The position numbers were made by a program, and so were the translations under genes. From the NCBI GenBank assembly GCA_947446025.1, contig CANFEY010000004.1, forward strand, positions 62,001 to 126,000: a stretch of DNA of 64,000 nucleotides, written 5' to 3'. Source of the DNA: Bryobacterales bacterium (GTDB lineage: Bacteria; Acidobacteriota; Terriglobia; Bryobacterales; Bryobacteraceae). Shown piece by piece: positions 53,938 through 64,000 of this stretch (position 1 is the stretch's first letter; every line of letters starts with the position of its first letter). Under the pieces are notes generated by a model, which was not told the origin of the DNA, ran no database searches, and saw nothing but the letters and a program-made list of their open reading frames with translations.

Positions 53938-55719
53938 GTGTCAAAGCCCTATCAAGTTATCGTTGTCGGAGCCGGCCACGCGGGGTGCGAGGCTGCCCGG
54001 GCGTGCGCGCGGTTGGGGCTGCGCACGGCGATGGTGACGATGAACATCGACCTCATCGCGCAGATGTCGTGCAATCCGGCGATTGGGGGGATCGCGAAGG
54101 GGCACCTGGTGCGTGAGATTGATGCGCTGGGCGGCATCATGGGGCAGGTTACGGATGCGGTGGGGATTCAGTTCCGGTTGCTCAATACTTCGCGGGGGCC
54201 TGCGGTGCATAGTCCTCGGGCGCAGTGTGACAAGAAGCTTTACCGGCTGAAGATGCGCGACATTCTGGAGGCGGAGCCGAATCTGCGGATTGTGCAGGCG
54301 GAGGTCGCCGCGCTGAAGCTGGAAGGTCGTCGCGTCACTGGCGTGGAGTTGCGGGACGGACGCAGTCTTGCGGCAGAGGCGGTCATAATCACCTCAGGGA
54401 CGTTCCTTAACGGTCTGGCGCATATTGGAGAGCAGACGATTCATTGCGGGCGGAACGGTGAGGCTCCGTCGGATCTGCTCGGCGATCAGCTGCGGACGTT
54501 CGGGCTGCCGTGGAAGCGGCTGAAGACGGGCACGCCCCCGAGGCTCGACGGGCGGACGATTGATTGGACGCGGTTCCAGCCGCAGCACGGCGATGCGAAT
54601 CCGACGCCGTTCTCCTTTATTACCAACGAGATACCGCAGAAGCAGGTGCCGTGTTACATTGCGTATACATCGGCGGAAACCCATTCGATTCTACGAGATA
54701 GCGTCGCGCGGTCGCCGCTTTACAGCGGGCAGATTGAAGGGATTGGGCCGCGGTATTGTCCGTCTATAGAGGACAAAATCGTCAAGTTCCCGGACAAGGA
54801 TCGGCACCAGCTCTTTCTGGAGCCGGAGGGGCTCGACACTTACGAGGTCTACGTCAACGGCATGTCGACGTCGATGCCGATCGACGTGCAGACGCGGATG
54901 ATCGCGTCGGTGGAGGGGCTGGAAGATGCGGAGATGATCCGCCCAGGCTATGCGATTGAATACGACGCGATTGACCCTCGGGAGCTGAACCACACTCTGG
55001 AGGTCAAGTCGATTCCGGGGTTGTTCCTGGCCGGGCAGATTAATGGGACATCGGGATACGAGGAAGCCGCTTGTCAGGGGCTGATCGCTGGGCTGAACGC
55101 CGCTGCGAAGATCGGCGGATCGGAGCCGGTCATCCTTGAGCGCAACCAGGGGTACACGGGGATTCTGATTGGGGACCTGATTACCCGTGGGGCCGACGAG
55201 CCTTATCGTATGTTTACCTCCCGAGCGGAATTCCGCTTGCACCTGAGGATCGACAATGCCGACGAAAGACTAACCCCGATTGGCCGTAGGATTGGTCTGG
55301 TGGACGATCATCGGTGGGGGGTGTTTCAGCGGAAACAGGCTGAAAAGGAACTGTTGCGCAATCACCTTACGGACAAGCGCTTGGCGGAGTGGCTGCGCAG
55401 GCCGGAATCGAAGTTGGCGGCGCTGGAAGGACTCCCGCAGGCGGAATTCATGCGGGGAGTGCTGGAAACGGTGGAGACGGAGTTCAAGTACGCGGGTTAC
55501 CTTGCCCAGCAGGATCGGCAGGTGCAGCGGATGAAGGATTCGGTGGGGCGGCGCATTCCCAGCGAGTTTCTTTACACGGGCATTCCGGGGCTATCGCGTG
55601 AGATGCAGGAAAAGCTGACGCGGGTTCGGCCGGAGACGCTGGGTCAGGCGGGGCGGATTCCTGGGGTGACGCCGGCGGCGATTGCAGTGCTGGATGTGTA
55701 CCTGCGGCTGTCGCAATGA
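53938..55719 (+). CDS. mnmG: tRNA uridine-5-carboxymethylaminomethyl modification enzyme MnmG
   Basis: [48 protein letters not shown]. Confidence 0.97.
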   Translation: MSKPYQVIVVGAGHAGCEAARACARLGLRTAMVTMNIDLIAQMSCNPAIGGIAKGHLVREIDALGGIMGQVTDAVGIQFRLLNTSRGPAVHSPRAQCDKKLYRLKMRDILEAEPNLRIVQAEVAALKLEGRRVTGVELRDGRSLAAEAVIITSGTFLNGLAHIGEQTIHCGRNGEAPSDLLGDQLRTFGLPWKRLKTGTPPRLDGRTIDWTRFQPQHGDANPTPFSFITNEIPQKQVPCYIAYTSAETHSILRDSVARSPLYSGQIEGIGPRYCPSIEDKIVKFPDKDRHQLFLEPEGLDTYEVYVNGMSTSMPIDVQTRMIASVEGLEDAEMIRPGYAIEYDAIDPRELNHTLEVKSIPGLFLAGQINGTSGYEEAACQGLIAGLNAAAKIGGSEPVILERNQGYTGILIGDLITRGADEPYRMFTSRAEFRLHLRIDNADERLTPIGRRIGLVDDHRWGVFQRKQAEKELLRNHLTDKRLAEWLRRPESKLAALEGLPQAEFMRGVLETVETEFKYAGYLAQQDRQVQRMKDSVGRRIPSEFLYTGIPGLSREMQEKLTRVRPETLGQAGRIPGVTPAAIAVLDVYLRLSQ

Positions 55720-56300
55720 ATTTCGCTGAGTTTCAACGCTACGCGCCGCTTTCGGCCACGCAGGTCGCCCAGCTGCGGGCGCACTACGAACTGCTGGTGC
55801 GCTGGAACGCCAAGTTGAATCTGACGCGGATTGAATCGCCGGAGTCGGCTGAACTGTTGCACTATTGCGAGTCATTGTACCTGGGGCAGGCGCTGCCGGC
55901 CGGGCCGGTGAAGATTGTGGATATTGGGACGGGGGCGGGGTTTCCGGGGATTCCGATTGCGATCCTTCGGCCGGAGAGCCACGTTACGCTGGTGGAGTCG
56001 CATCAGCGGAAGGCGGTTTTCCTGCGGGAGGCGACGCGGGAGTTGCCGAACATTAAGGTTTATTCCGGGCGGGCGCAGGATTTGCCGGGGTCGTTTGACT
56101 GGGTGGTGAGCCGGGCTGTTACGCCTTCGGAGGTGCTGGAACTGCCTAATTCTAAGCAGTTTGCGGTGCTGGTGGGGCCGGAAGACGCGGCCAAGCTCGG
56201 TGGGTTCGTTTTGCCATGGGGCGAGGGTCGAAATCTCGCAAGTGTTCCACGTGGAACACTTTCGCCCTTGACGTTGAATGTTCCACGTGGAACACTGTAG
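55716..56300 (+). CDS. rsmG: 16S rRNA (guanine527-N7)-methyltransferase RsmG; C-terminus encoded by parS sites
   Basis: [46 protein letters not shown]; ends [19 protein letters not shown]. Confidence 0.95.
   Translation: MNFAEFQRYAPLSATQVAQLRAHYELLVRWNAKLNLTRIESPESAELLHYCESLYLGQALPAGPVKIVDIGTGAGFPGIPIAILRPESHVTLVESHQRKAVFLREATRELPNIKVYSGRAQDLPGSFDWVVSRAVTPSEVLELPNSKQFAVLVGPEDAAKLGGFVLPWGEGRNLASVPRGTLSPLTLNVPRGTL
56243..56258. promoter_or_regulatory. parS site 1, TGTTCCACGTGGAACA
   Basis: 16-bp perfect palindrome matching the parS consensus class, next to parAB. Confidence 0.92.
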
Positions 56301-57096
56301 GACCGTGGCAAGAGTCATCGCAATAACGAATCAAAAGGGCGGAGTGGGCAAAACCACCACCGCCATCAATCTCGCCGCCTCGCTCGCGGCTAACGATCTA
56401 AAGGTCTTGCTCATCGATTCCGACCCCCAAGGCAACTCAACGAGCGGCCTGGGTGTTGAGAAAACCGGTGAGTTGAAGACGCTCTATGAGGTGTTGCGCG
56501 GCGACGCGCTGCTACAGGACTCCATCAAGCCCACCGACTGCGATGGGTTGACGATTCTGCCCTCTGACAAGAACCTGGTGGCCGCCAATCTGGATCTGGT
56601 GGATATGGATGACCGCGAATTCCGCCTGCGAAAGGCCTTGGAGCCAATTCGCCCGCTGTACGACTACATCCTAATCGACTGCCCGCCCGCGTTGGATTTG
56701 CTCACGCTCAACGCCCTGGTTGCGGCCGATTCCGCGCTTATCCCCATCCAATGCGAGTTCTTCGCCCTGGAAGGGATTTCCCAGTTGATGGACACGATCG
56801 ATAAGGTTCGCGAAGCTTTTGCCCACAACCTTCTCGTAGAGGGCATCCTGCTGACGATGTACGACGAGCGCACCAACCTTACCCGCCAAGTGGCCGAGGA
56901 TTTGCGTGACTTCTTCACGGACGACGTGCTGACCACCGTGATCCCGCGCAGCGTCCGGCTGGCCGAGGCCCCTAGCTACGGCAAACCGATCCTCATGTAC
57001 GACCCCCGCTCCCGCGGCGCGGAGAGCTATATCAAACTGGCAAAGGAAATCCTGGCAAATGAGCAACAGCGACGACAAGCAACGCAGGTTGGGTAA
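56278..57096 (+). CDS. parA: Chromosome partitioning ATPase ParA/Soj (start ATG 56278 or GTG 56305)
   Basis: [25 protein letters not shown]. Confidence 0.96.
   Translation: MFHVEHCRTVARVIAITNQKGGVGKTTTAINLAASLAANDLKVLLIDSDPQGNSTSGLGVEKTGELKTLYEVLRGDALLQDSIKPTDCDGLTILPSDKNLVAANLDLVDMDDREFRLRKALEPIRPLYDYILIDCPPALDLLTLNALVAADSALIPIQCEFFALEGISQLMDTIDKVREAFAHNLLVEGILLTMYDERTNLTRQVAEDLRDFFTDDVLTTVIPRSVRLAEAPSYGKPILMYDPRSRGAESYIKLAKEILANEQQRRQATQVG
56279..56294. promoter_or_regulatory. parS site 2, TGTTCCACGTGGAACA
   Basis: Identical 16-bp palindrome 36 bp after site 1. Confidence 0.92.
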
Positions 57097-57955
57097 GGGC
57101 CTTTCGGCCCTGCTGCCGTCACGCCCTGTTACTCCGCCAATCGCCCCCACCGCCGCTCCGGCTCCTGCGCCCAAGAACGTGCTGCCGATCACCGCGATTC
57201 AGCCCAACGCCCAGCAGCCTCGCTCAGACTTCGACGAAGCCCACTTGGCTGAGCTGGCGGCGTCTATCACGGTACACGGCATCATCCAGCCGATCATCGT
57301 CCGCAAGTACAAGGAAACATACCAGATCGTGGCGGGTGAGCGCCGCTGGCGCGCGGCCCAACTTGCCGGACTCCGCGAAGTCCCCGTCGTCATCCAGGAA
57401 ATCGCGGATGAGCTGCTCCTTGAAATCGCCCTCATCGAAAACATCCAGCGCGAGGACCTCAACCCCATCGAAACCGCCCATGCCTTCGACCACCTCTCGA
57501 AGAGGGGCTTTTCCCAGGAGGAGATTGGGCGAAGAACAGGCAAAGATCGTACGACCATCGCCAACCTCATCCGCCTGCTTCGCCTGCCCAAGGAAGTGCA
57601 GGACATGGTCGCCAGCTGGCGGCTGACGATGGGCCACGCAAAGGCCCTCCTGAGCCTCCCGACGAGCCAGGAGCAGCTCGACCTAGCCCAGACCGCCGTG
57701 AACAAGGGACTCTCCGTACGCCAAGTGGAGCACCAGGCCCAGGTTCTTCTGGGGGATAAGGAACCGGTCAAGCCGAAGAAAGAATCTCCGGTGGATCCGA
57801 ACGTGAAGGCGGCGATCGAGTCGTTGGAGCGGGCGATGGGCACACGGGTGAAGATTGTGCCGGGCCTGGGCGAGCGCGGGCGGATTGAGATCGAGTATTA
57901 CTCGCAGGCGGAGATGGACCGCCTCTACTATTTGTTGGTTGGAGAAGAGCGTTAA
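57059..57955 (+). CDS. parB: Chromosome partitioning protein ParB
   Basis: [71 protein letters not shown]. Confidence 0.96.
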   Translation: MSNSDDKQRRLGKGLSALLPSRPVTPPIAPTAAPAPAPKNVLPITAIQPNAQQPRSDFDEAHLAELAASITVHGIIQPIIVRKYKETYQIVAGERRWRAAQLAGLREVPVVIQEIADELLLEIALIENIQREDLNPIETAHAFDHLSKRGFSQEEIGRRTGKDRTTIANLIRLLRLPKEVQDMVASWRLTMGHAKALLSLPTSQEQLDLAQTAVNKGLSVRQVEHQAQVLLGDKEPVKPKKESPVDPNVKAAIESLERAMGTRVKIVPGLGERGRIEIEYYSQAEMDRLYYLLVGEER

Positions 57956-58053
57956 TGCGGCTAGAAATGTTTTAGACCCTCGCGCGCTTCCGGGAATCTA
58001 TCTAAGCAAGGGCCCTTAGAAGTTTCAAATTCGAACCAAACTAAGGAGAATTC

Positions 58054-58740
58054 ATCAAGTACCTTGCTGCAACGATAGCTACGCTCGCGCTTTCCGCCAC
58101 CTCGGTGTGGGGACAGGCGCGACCCGACGAATCCCGCATCCGCGTGGTCAATGCGTCCGCCGATGCTCCGGCCGTTGATGTCTACGCAAACGGCGTCTTG
58201 GTGGTGGAAGCGCTGCCCTTCAAGGCTGCGTCCGCCTATCTTTCCGTGCCGCCTGGCTCCTACAACATCCAGGTCCGTGTCGCCGGCACCCAGACCACGG
58301 TCCTTTCCCAACCCCTAATCCTGATGGGTGGCACCGACTACACGGCATTCGCCATGGGATCGGTGTCCGGTTCCCGTCCGCTCTTTCTGATCGCTCTGGG
58401 TGACAACCTCTTGCCGCGCCCCTCTGGAACCATCAGCCTCCGCGTGGTTCATGCGGCTGCGTCCGCTCCCGCGGTCGACGTATACGTGGGGGGCCCGTGG
58501 GCACCGGTCACGGGAGCGACTCCCGCCCTGACCAGCGTTCCGTACGGCGCCTCAAGCCTGCATCTGGATGTTCCCAACGCCATTTATCAAGGCAGGGTCA
58601 CCGTGGCTGGGACGAAAAACATCGCAATCAATTCGCCGGTCTTGCGGCTCCCAGGCGGCGCGGTCCGCACGCTGGTGGCTGTAGACGCCAAGGGCGGAGG
58701 TGCACCCTTCGAGATCGTGGAGTTCGTAGATCGGGATTAG
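58054..58740 (+). CDS. Secreted DUF4397 domain protein, apparent ATC start codon
   Basis: aaggagaattc-ATC-AAG-TAC; (I/M)KYLAATIATLALSATSVWGQA signal peptide; RIRVVNASADAPAVDVYANGVLVVEALPF; in-frame TAA just upstream. Confidence 0.75.
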   Translation: MKYLAATIATLALSATSVWGQARPDESRIRVVNASADAPAVDVYANGVLVVEALPFKAASAYLSVPPGSYNIQVRVAGTQTTVLSQPLILMGGTDYTAFAMGSVSGSRPLFLIALGDNLLPRPSGTISLRVVHAAASAPAVDVYVGGPWAPVTGATPALTSVPYGASSLHLDVPNAIYQGRVTVAGTKNIAINSPVLRLPGGAVRTLVAVDAKGGGAPFEIVEFVDRD

Positions 58741-58761
58741 TCGAATCCCCCGAGTAAAGAG

Positions 58762-58806
58762 GGCCGCGCGAAAGGTGGGATGCCCCCGAGCGTGGCCTTT
58801 TCGTTT
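58762..58806 (+). terminator. Rho-independent terminator
   Basis: ggccgcgcg...cgcgtggcc-like stem (ggccgcgc/gcgtggcc) then ttttcgtttt. Confidence 0.65.
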
Positions 58807-58811
58807 TCGGA

Positions 58812-58888
58812 TGGTGCCGGCGAGAGGAGTCGAACCTCTGACCTACGGATTATGAGACCGTCGCTCTAACCACCTGAGCTACGCCGGC
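58812..58888 (-). tRNA. tRNA-Met (anticodon CAT), CCA encoded
   Basis: Minus strand gccggcgtagctcaggtggttagagcgacggtctCATaatccgtaggtcagaggttcgactcctctcgccggcacca; 7-bp acceptor stem pairs perfectly. Confidence 0.93.
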
Positions 58889-58912
58889 GATGTGGGGCTA
58901 CAATCTAAGCGT

Positions 58913-60193
58913 ATGAACCGGCGGCAATGGATGTCAAGTTTGTTGTGCTTGATTGCGCTGCTTTGCGCGTGCGGCGGAGGGGTGAATAAGCAGCCGCTGC
59001 CGACAACTTGGACCACTGGATATTGGGTGTGGGGAGGCCAATCTGGTCCGGCCTCCCTGGCGAAGCCGCTGGATGCAGCTTACGTTCAGGTGGCGCAGGA
59101 CGAGTACCTTCCCGACAAAAAACTTCCTGCTGCTCAAGCGTATTGGGCCGTCTACCGATTTGAAAGTCAGGGTGTGCCAGAGCTTGCCAGGGCCTCGGAG
59201 ATTCCGCCAAAGGTGGAGCGCCTCCTCACCGAAGCCCGGCGGCAACAGCTGAACGTTGTTGGTATCCAACTCGACATTGATAGTCCGACAAGCCGCCTTG
59301 CTGATTACGCGCAATTCCTGGCTGCCGTAAAGAAGGGGCTAGCGCCAGGCACGAAGCTCTCCATCACGGCGCTGCTCGATTGGTTCCGTGATGGGACGGG
59401 CGTGGAAGCGGTCATCGAGCAGGTGGACGAGTTTGTACCGCAGTTCTACGATGCCGGCGGCGCTGAGCGCGAAGTCATCGCGGCGAAGGTGGACGCGGCG
59501 AAGTGGGGGGCGCGCTTCAACCGGTTCGGCAAGCCCTACCGCATCGGGATTTCGACGTTTGGGCGTGCAAAGTTTGTGAGTGATCATCCTAGGCCGGGTG
59601 AGCCGACGACGCTGTATCGCGAGGTGACACCGCTTGATCTGGGCTCGGAGTTTGCCCGTGAGACCGTTCACAACGATGTTGGCGAAGTGGTGTTGACCTA
59701 TCGCGCGATGCATGAGACGTCGGTGGACTATCAGCGCTTTCAGGCGGGCGAAGGCGTGCAGTTCGTGGTGCCCACGCCGGAGGGGGTGCGGGCTGCAACG
59801 GCGGAGGCGAAGAAGATGGGCGGATACGCGGCCGGGGTCGTCTACTTCCGCTGGCCTGGGGAGTTCGAATCGCTGCTGGTTCCGCCGGAAGAAATCTTCG
59901 GGGAGACGAAGACGCTAGCGGTGGAGACGGAGGATGGAGGCTGCGTGGCAGTGAAGTGTGTCGACGTTGTGTTGCGGCATGCGGACCGGTTTGCGCCGGG
60001 CGTGGTGCGGTATCGGGTTCGATCTTCCGCGCCGCTTGACTACTTTCTTCCTGTCGAGAGGATTCCTGTCCGGTTGGCGGCTCCGGATGTGGTGGAGTTG
60101 ACAGTGCCTCCGTTCGCGGGGCGCGACCGGCTGGCGCTGGGGCGCGCGGTGAGCAGCCATGCAGTCATCTTCACGGTGGAGGCGGTGCGATGA
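58913..60193 (+). CDS. Lipoprotein, DUF3142-like
   Basis: Lipobox-like LLCACGGG; VVGIQLDIDSPTSRLADYAQFLAAVKKGLAPGTKLSITALLDWF. Confidence 0.7.
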   Translation: MNRRQWMSSLLCLIALLCACGGGVNKQPLPTTWTTGYWVWGGQSGPASLAKPLDAAYVQVAQDEYLPDKKLPAAQAYWAVYRFESQGVPELARASEIPPKVERLLTEARRQQLNVVGIQLDIDSPTSRLADYAQFLAAVKKGLAPGTKLSITALLDWFRDGTGVEAVIEQVDEFVPQFYDAGGAEREVIAAKVDAAKWGARFNRFGKPYRIGISTFGRAKFVSDHPRPGEPTTLYREVTPLDLGSEFARETVHNDVGEVVLTYRAMHETSVDYQRFQAGEGVQFVVPTPEGVRAATAEAKKMGGYAAGVVYFRWPGEFESLLVPPEEIFGETKTLAVETEDGGCVAVKCVDVVLRHADRFAPGVVRYRVRSSAPLDYFLPVERIPVRLAAPDVVELTVPPFAGRDRLALGRAVSSHAVIFTVEAVR

Positions 60194-61902
60194 GAATTCT
60201 GCGGATGGGCGCGGTTCTGCTGCTGGGGCTGAGTTTCGCGTGGGCATGCGGATTTGATGGCACCCTGCGCGAGTATCTGGATGTCCACTTCTGGCTGCCG
60301 TTCGCGAAGACAGCGAAGAATTTCGAGAAGCCGAGTGTGCGGCGGATTTCGGTGCCGTACGCGGGAATGGGCAAGGTGGATGCCACGCTGCTCGGGCAGC
60401 TCCGCGGGGTTTACCAGTATCCGGCGGACAATGCCGCCATCCTCGCGGCTGCGCGCGCTGACCGCTCACTTTCGCAGCGTGATCGAGAAGAAGTGGAGTT
60501 GATTGATGCCAAGATTGACATGCGTTCGGGGTCGCCCGAAGTACCTAGGCTGTTGCGGGGCGCACAAGCGAAGCTGGAACAATTTCTGAAAACCGCGCGC
60601 ACCCCGGAGTGGTTGAGTGAGGCTCGGGGGTGGCTGGCGCATATTCACCACGTCATGGGCGAGCAGACGGAGGCGGGGAAGATTTACCTCGACGAGTTGA
60701 ATCGCGACGGGTCGAATTTGAGCCGGGAGACGTTGCTGAACTCGCTCAAGATGAACTACGGCATCACGGGCGATCAGCAGTTGCTCGACCATCTGGAAGA
60801 GTACTTCGACACAGCGGAACACGCGGCGTTCGCGATTCAGTTGCTGACAAATCCCCGGTGGGAGCGGAATGGCACGACGCTGGACCGGCGCGAGATCTAT
60901 GCCCGGGTGAACGGGCTGTTGCAGAAACACTGGAGGATCTTGCGGTCGCCCACGCTGGCGGTGCTGACGATGCGCGCGGCGTTGTCGATGGGCGATCCCG
61001 GACAGGCGCTGAAGATTGCGGAGCGGGTGGGGGATTCGAGAGATCCTGATTATTTGTGGATGCTGGGGTCGGCGCATTTTGTATCGCGGGACTACGCGGG
61101 TGCCGAGGATTCGTTGTTGCGGCTATTTGAGGTTGCGAAGGATGATCGCAAGGCGGCCGCGGCATATGGGTTGTGCGGCGTGTATCAAAAGCTCGGTCTT
61201 CCCGTGGAACAACTCCGGTTTGCATTATGGCTTTCTGCGCAAAGCAGTGACCATTGGAATCCGTTCCCCGACACCTACGATTACTCGGTCTATTGGGCGG
61301 CTTCCGGTTTTGATTTGGATTTGCTGCTGGATGCGGAAGCTCCGACGGAGGCGCTCGACCAGTTTCTGGAACGCTACCCCGATGTCCAGAACGTGCGTTT
61401 GGTGAAGTACGCACTGGCTGTGCGGCTCGCGCGCGAGAATCGCTACGCTGAGGCGGCGGACATTTACGAAGCCATCGGGCAAAAACGCCGCGGGCCGCGC
61501 ATGCGCCAGTTGGCGGCACTGTGGGCCGATCAAACTCCCGAAGGCAGGTTCGCGTTCGCGGAGTACGTCGGCAGTAATTCCGTGGGGATCTACTTCAATG
61601 ACTCCTTGTGGGATGGCGACCAAAGGTACGCGCTCATCGCCACGAGCGATTCCCGTCTCACGCGCGAGGAACGCGACAGCCACATCGCTAGGGAGCGCAA
61701 GCTGCGCGATGATCAGGAAGAATTGTGGCGGGCTCAGCTGATTCTCCGTGAAGTGATGGACGAGGTGGGCCGCACTGAACTCGGGATCAAGGCGGCACGG
61801 CTCGCGCAACGCGATCTGCGCAAGTTGAGTGAACGTTTCGGGCGGCGGGATGAGATCCGTGAGGCGGATATCCAAGTGACGCGCTGGTTGCGCGCACGCT
61901 AA
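60190..61902 (+). CDS. Secreted TPR-like hypothetical protein
   Basis: ATGA overlap with the upstream gene; signal peptide; helical repeat-like composition. Confidence 0.65.
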   Translation: MRILRMGAVLLLGLSFAWACGFDGTLREYLDVHFWLPFAKTAKNFEKPSVRRISVPYAGMGKVDATLLGQLRGVYQYPADNAAILAAARADRSLSQRDREEVELIDAKIDMRSGSPEVPRLLRGAQAKLEQFLKTARTPEWLSEARGWLAHIHHVMGEQTEAGKIYLDELNRDGSNLSRETLLNSLKMNYGITGDQQLLDHLEEYFDTAEHAAFAIQLLTNPRWERNGTTLDRREIYARVNGLLQKHWRILRSPTLAVLTMRAALSMGDPGQALKIAERVGDSRDPDYLWMLGSAHFVSRDYAGAEDSLLRLFEVAKDDRKAAAAYGLCGVYQKLGLPVEQLRFALWLSAQSSDHWNPFPDTYDYSVYWAASGFDLDLLLDAEAPTEALDQFLERYPDVQNVRLVKYALAVRLARENRYAEAADIYEAIGQKRRGPRMRQLAALWADQTPEGRFAFAEYVGSNSVGIYFNDSLWDGDQRYALIATSDSRLTREERDSHIARERKLRDDQEELWRAQLILREVMDEVGRTELGIKAARLAQRDLRKLSERFGRRDEIREADIQVTRWLRAR

Positions 61903-61926
61903 CATATGAGTCTCAGGGAGACTTGT

Positions 61927-62394
61927 ATGAAGAAACTGTTGATCGCAGGATTGATGCTGACGTCTGCCGTCGCCAACGCGCAGTTGGCTACCAAGAAGGC
62001 GTTGACGCTGGACGCGGCGAAGGCAATTGTCGCAGCGGCCGAAGCCGAGGCTAAGAAGAACAACTTCACCATGGTGATCTGCGTGGTCGACGATGGCGGC
62101 AACGTGATGCTGCTGGAGCGGATGGACGGCACGCAGCTGGGCAGCGTGCAGGTGGCGCAGGATAAGGCGATGACGGCGCTGAATTTCAAGCGGCCTACCA
62201 AGGCTCTGGAAGACGCGGTGGCGGGCGGGCGCAACGCGGTGTTGAAGCTCACGGGCGCAATTCCGATTGAAGGCGGTATTCCGATCACGGTAGGGGGATA
62301 GATTATCGGTGCGGTGGGCGCGAGCGGCGGGACGTCTCCGCAAGACGCGCAGGTGGCGGCGGCGGGAGTGAAGGTCGCTGAGGCGATGAAGTAG
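61927..62394 (+). pseudogene. GlcG/HbpS (DUF336)-like heme-binding family protein with in-frame TAG at 62299-62301
   Basis: LDAAKAIVAAAEAEAKKNNFTMVICVVDDGGNVMLLERMDGTQLGSVQVAQDKAMTALNF...EGGIPITVGG*IIGAVGASGGTSPQDAQVAAAGVKVAEAMK*. Confidence 0.8.
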
Positions 62395-62400
62395 GTCGCG

Positions 62401-63477
62401 TTAGCGGGATTCCTGAATGCGGCCGTCAGGGTCCAACTGGAGGCTCCGGCCACGCCATAGGACGGTGTTGCCGAACAGTCCGGCGCACCAGACCGCGGCA
62501 CCGAACAGGTCGCGGAGCGGGATCAGTGGCCAGAGTTTCCACGTGTCGGGAGCGCTGAGGATGGCTCCGCCGGCGATGGAGGCCATCAGCATGCGCGCGG
62601 CTAGCGCGAAGAGCGCCACTTCGTGGTGTTGGGTGGCTGCGGCGGCGAGGGCCCACGCACTCGCGAACGTTACGGGCAGGCCGAGGTACCCCCAGAAGTT
62701 CGACACGCGGATGGTGCGGCTCCAGCGGACCTGGTGGTGCCACACGTCGCTCCAGGTGCCGCCGAGGTGCGTGGTCACGATCACGTCGCTGAGCATGCAC
62801 TTGAGGCCGAGGGCGTGGATGCGCTGGCCGAGCTGGTAGTCGTCGGCTAGGTAATCCTTGATCGACGCGAAGCCCCCGATCCGGTCGAGCGTCTCGCGGC
62901 GGAACGCCATCGTTGAGCCCATGGCGAATTCGTCCACGCCTACTAGGCGCGCGACTAACGTGGACGGTGCGAAGTCGGTGGCGATGCCGAGGCCTTCAAA
63001 GCGGGCGGCGAAGGTGGAGCCTTCGGCGCGGTAGAGGCAGGTGACCAGGCCGACGCTCGAATCGGCAAGCGGCGCGGTGACGCGGGGGATGTAGTCGGGG
63101 TCGACGCGGATGTCGGCGTCGTTGACGATGAGGATGGGGTTTACGGCGGCTTGGGCGAGGTCGATCAGCACGCCGACCTTGGCGTTGGGGGTGTGGGTGC
63201 GGGCGGGGATGACCCGGGCTTTTCGGAACTCTGCGATCACTCCGGTGGCGGGGTCGCCGTCGCGGACGCCGCACAGGAATTCGTAGTTGCCTTCGAGGGT
63301 CGCGTGGGAGGCGATGGCTTCGCGCATGGAAGGTTCCACGCCGTGCACCGGTTTCAGGATGCTGACGGGCGCGGGTTGTGGGCGGGTGTCACGTCTCTGG
63401 GATTTGAAGACCAGGCACGCCACTACGGCAAAGAGTTGATAGCCGGCGGCCAGGGCGCAGATGACGGTGATGATCAC
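62401..63477 (-). CDS. Ceramide glucosyltransferase-like GT21 (HpnI-like)
   Basis: PVSILKPVHGVEPSMREAIASH, NDADIRVDPDYI, AMGSTMAFRRETLDRIGGF, HLGGTWSDVWHHQVRWSRTIR. Confidence 0.8.
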   Translation of the reverse strand: MIITVICALAAGYQLFAVVACLVFKSQRRDTRPQPAPVSILKPVHGVEPSMREAIASHATLEGNYEFLCGVRDGDPATGVIAEFRKARVIPARTHTPNAKVGVLIDLAQAAVNPILIVNDADIRVDPDYIPRVTAPLADSSVGLVTCLYRAEGSTFAARFEGLGIATDFAPSTLVARLVGVDEFAMGSTMAFRRETLDRIGGFASIKDYLADDYQLGQRIHALGLKCMLSDVIVTTHLGGTWSDVWHHQVRWSRTIRVSNFWGYLGLPVTFASAWALAAAATQHHEVALFALAARMLMASIAGGAILSAPDTWKLWPLIPLRDLFGAAVWCAGLFGNTVLWRGRSLQLDPDGRIQESR

Positions 63478-63824
63478 AGAGCAAGCAAGTATACGCCGAG
63501 CGCGACGCAGGCGACACCCATCCAGCGGCGGCGGTCGACGCGCTCCTTGAGGATGATGCTGGCGAGGATGGTTTCGAGCACCACGCTGGCGGCCGAGGCG
63601 GGGACCGCGAAGCTCAGGTCGGCCACCTGCACCAGGGCCATGAAGGCGAAGAAGGAGCACGCCATGCAGAGGATGGAGAGAATGAGGAGTTTCTTCTGAA
63701 AGACGGTGGCCAGGAAGGAGCCGGCTGTGTGGACTTCGCCTTGGCGCTTCATCTCGAAGGCTTGCAGTAGGTCACTGACTACGGTCGCGCCGACCACGAC
63801 GCTGAGGAGAAGCCACGCTTTCAC
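63474..63824 (-). CDS. SMR/EamA-like small membrane transporter
   Basis: Four hydrophobic helices; GTGA overlap; VVLETILASIILKERVDRRRWMGVACVALGVYLLAL. Confidence 0.65.
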   Translation of the reverse strand: MKAWLLLSVVVGATVVSDLLQAFEMKRQGEVHTAGSFLATVFQKKLLILSILCMACSFFAFMALVQVADLSFAVPASAASVVLETILASIILKERVDRRRWMGVACVALGVYLLAL

Positions 63825-64000
63825 GGCTTTTTCTCCGCGTGGGGGTCGCCCAGTCCGACCAGGACTGTGCCGGCGACGATGAGCAGCGTTCCGGCCCAGC
63901 GGACTGGCGTGATGGTCTCCGCCAGAAACGCCCAGCCTAGGATGGCGCTGATCACGTAGCCGAAGGCGGTCACGGGCAGCACATAGGTGAGATCAGCCCA
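63821..64000 (-). CDS. Second SMR/EamA-like protein, truncated by the window edge
   Basis: Reverse frame reads WADLTYVLPVTAFGYVISAILGWAFLAETITPVRWAGTLLIVAGTVLVGLGDPHAEKKP*. Confidence 0.7.
   Translation of the reverse strand, partial: WADLTYVLPVTAFGYVISAILGWAFLAETITPVRWAGTLLIVAGTVLVGLGDPHAEKKP

Noticed and set aside
62299-62301. TAG as pyrrolysine, or TAA (6390-6392) as recoding by selenocysteine
   Set aside because: Selenocysteine uses TGA; no pylT-like tRNA or PYLIS seen in the window. Point mutation or sequence error is simpler.
61225-62343. 372-aa minus ORF
   Set aside because: Antisense to two genes with better coding evidence (signal peptides and a family motif).

Overview
The window looks like a GC-rich acidobacterial chromosome segment (Bryobacteraceae/Solibacter-like by gene content, inferred) spanning the replication-origin region: dnaA-dnaN-gyrB at 32-37.5 kb and mnmG-rsmG-parA-parB with two parS sites at 54-58 kb. 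Left of the origin are two DUF1592 (cytochrome c-like)/DUF1552 gene pairs, secreted ankyrin-repeat proteins, M16 peptidases, the rplM-rpsI-rpsB-tsf-pyrH-frr block, a MazEF-like locus, a Cus-type RND efflux locus, a TonB-dependent receptor and a MacAB-like pair. A polysaccharide/glycosyltransferase cluster (38.9-49.7 kb) lies between gyrB and alr. The most notable signals are: (i) a GT2 glycosyltransferase with an in-frame ~0.8 kb insert encoding a zeta-toxin-like P-loop kinase plus an overlapping 56-aa ORF; (ii) two families of dispersed palindromic repeats whose arms show compensatory changes, one of which is translated inside a glycosyltransferase; (iii) a CusA-LamG chimeric ORF; (iv) parS sites that encode the C-terminus of RsmG; (v) a high density of genes broken by a single lesion (TAA in an M16 gene, TAG in a GlcG-like gene, frameshifts in a MazE-like gene and in two TIGR03435-like genes, and an apparent ATC start codon). 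I found no CRISPR array, rRNA or intact transposase. All family assignments were made by eye from the translations, and no database search was run.
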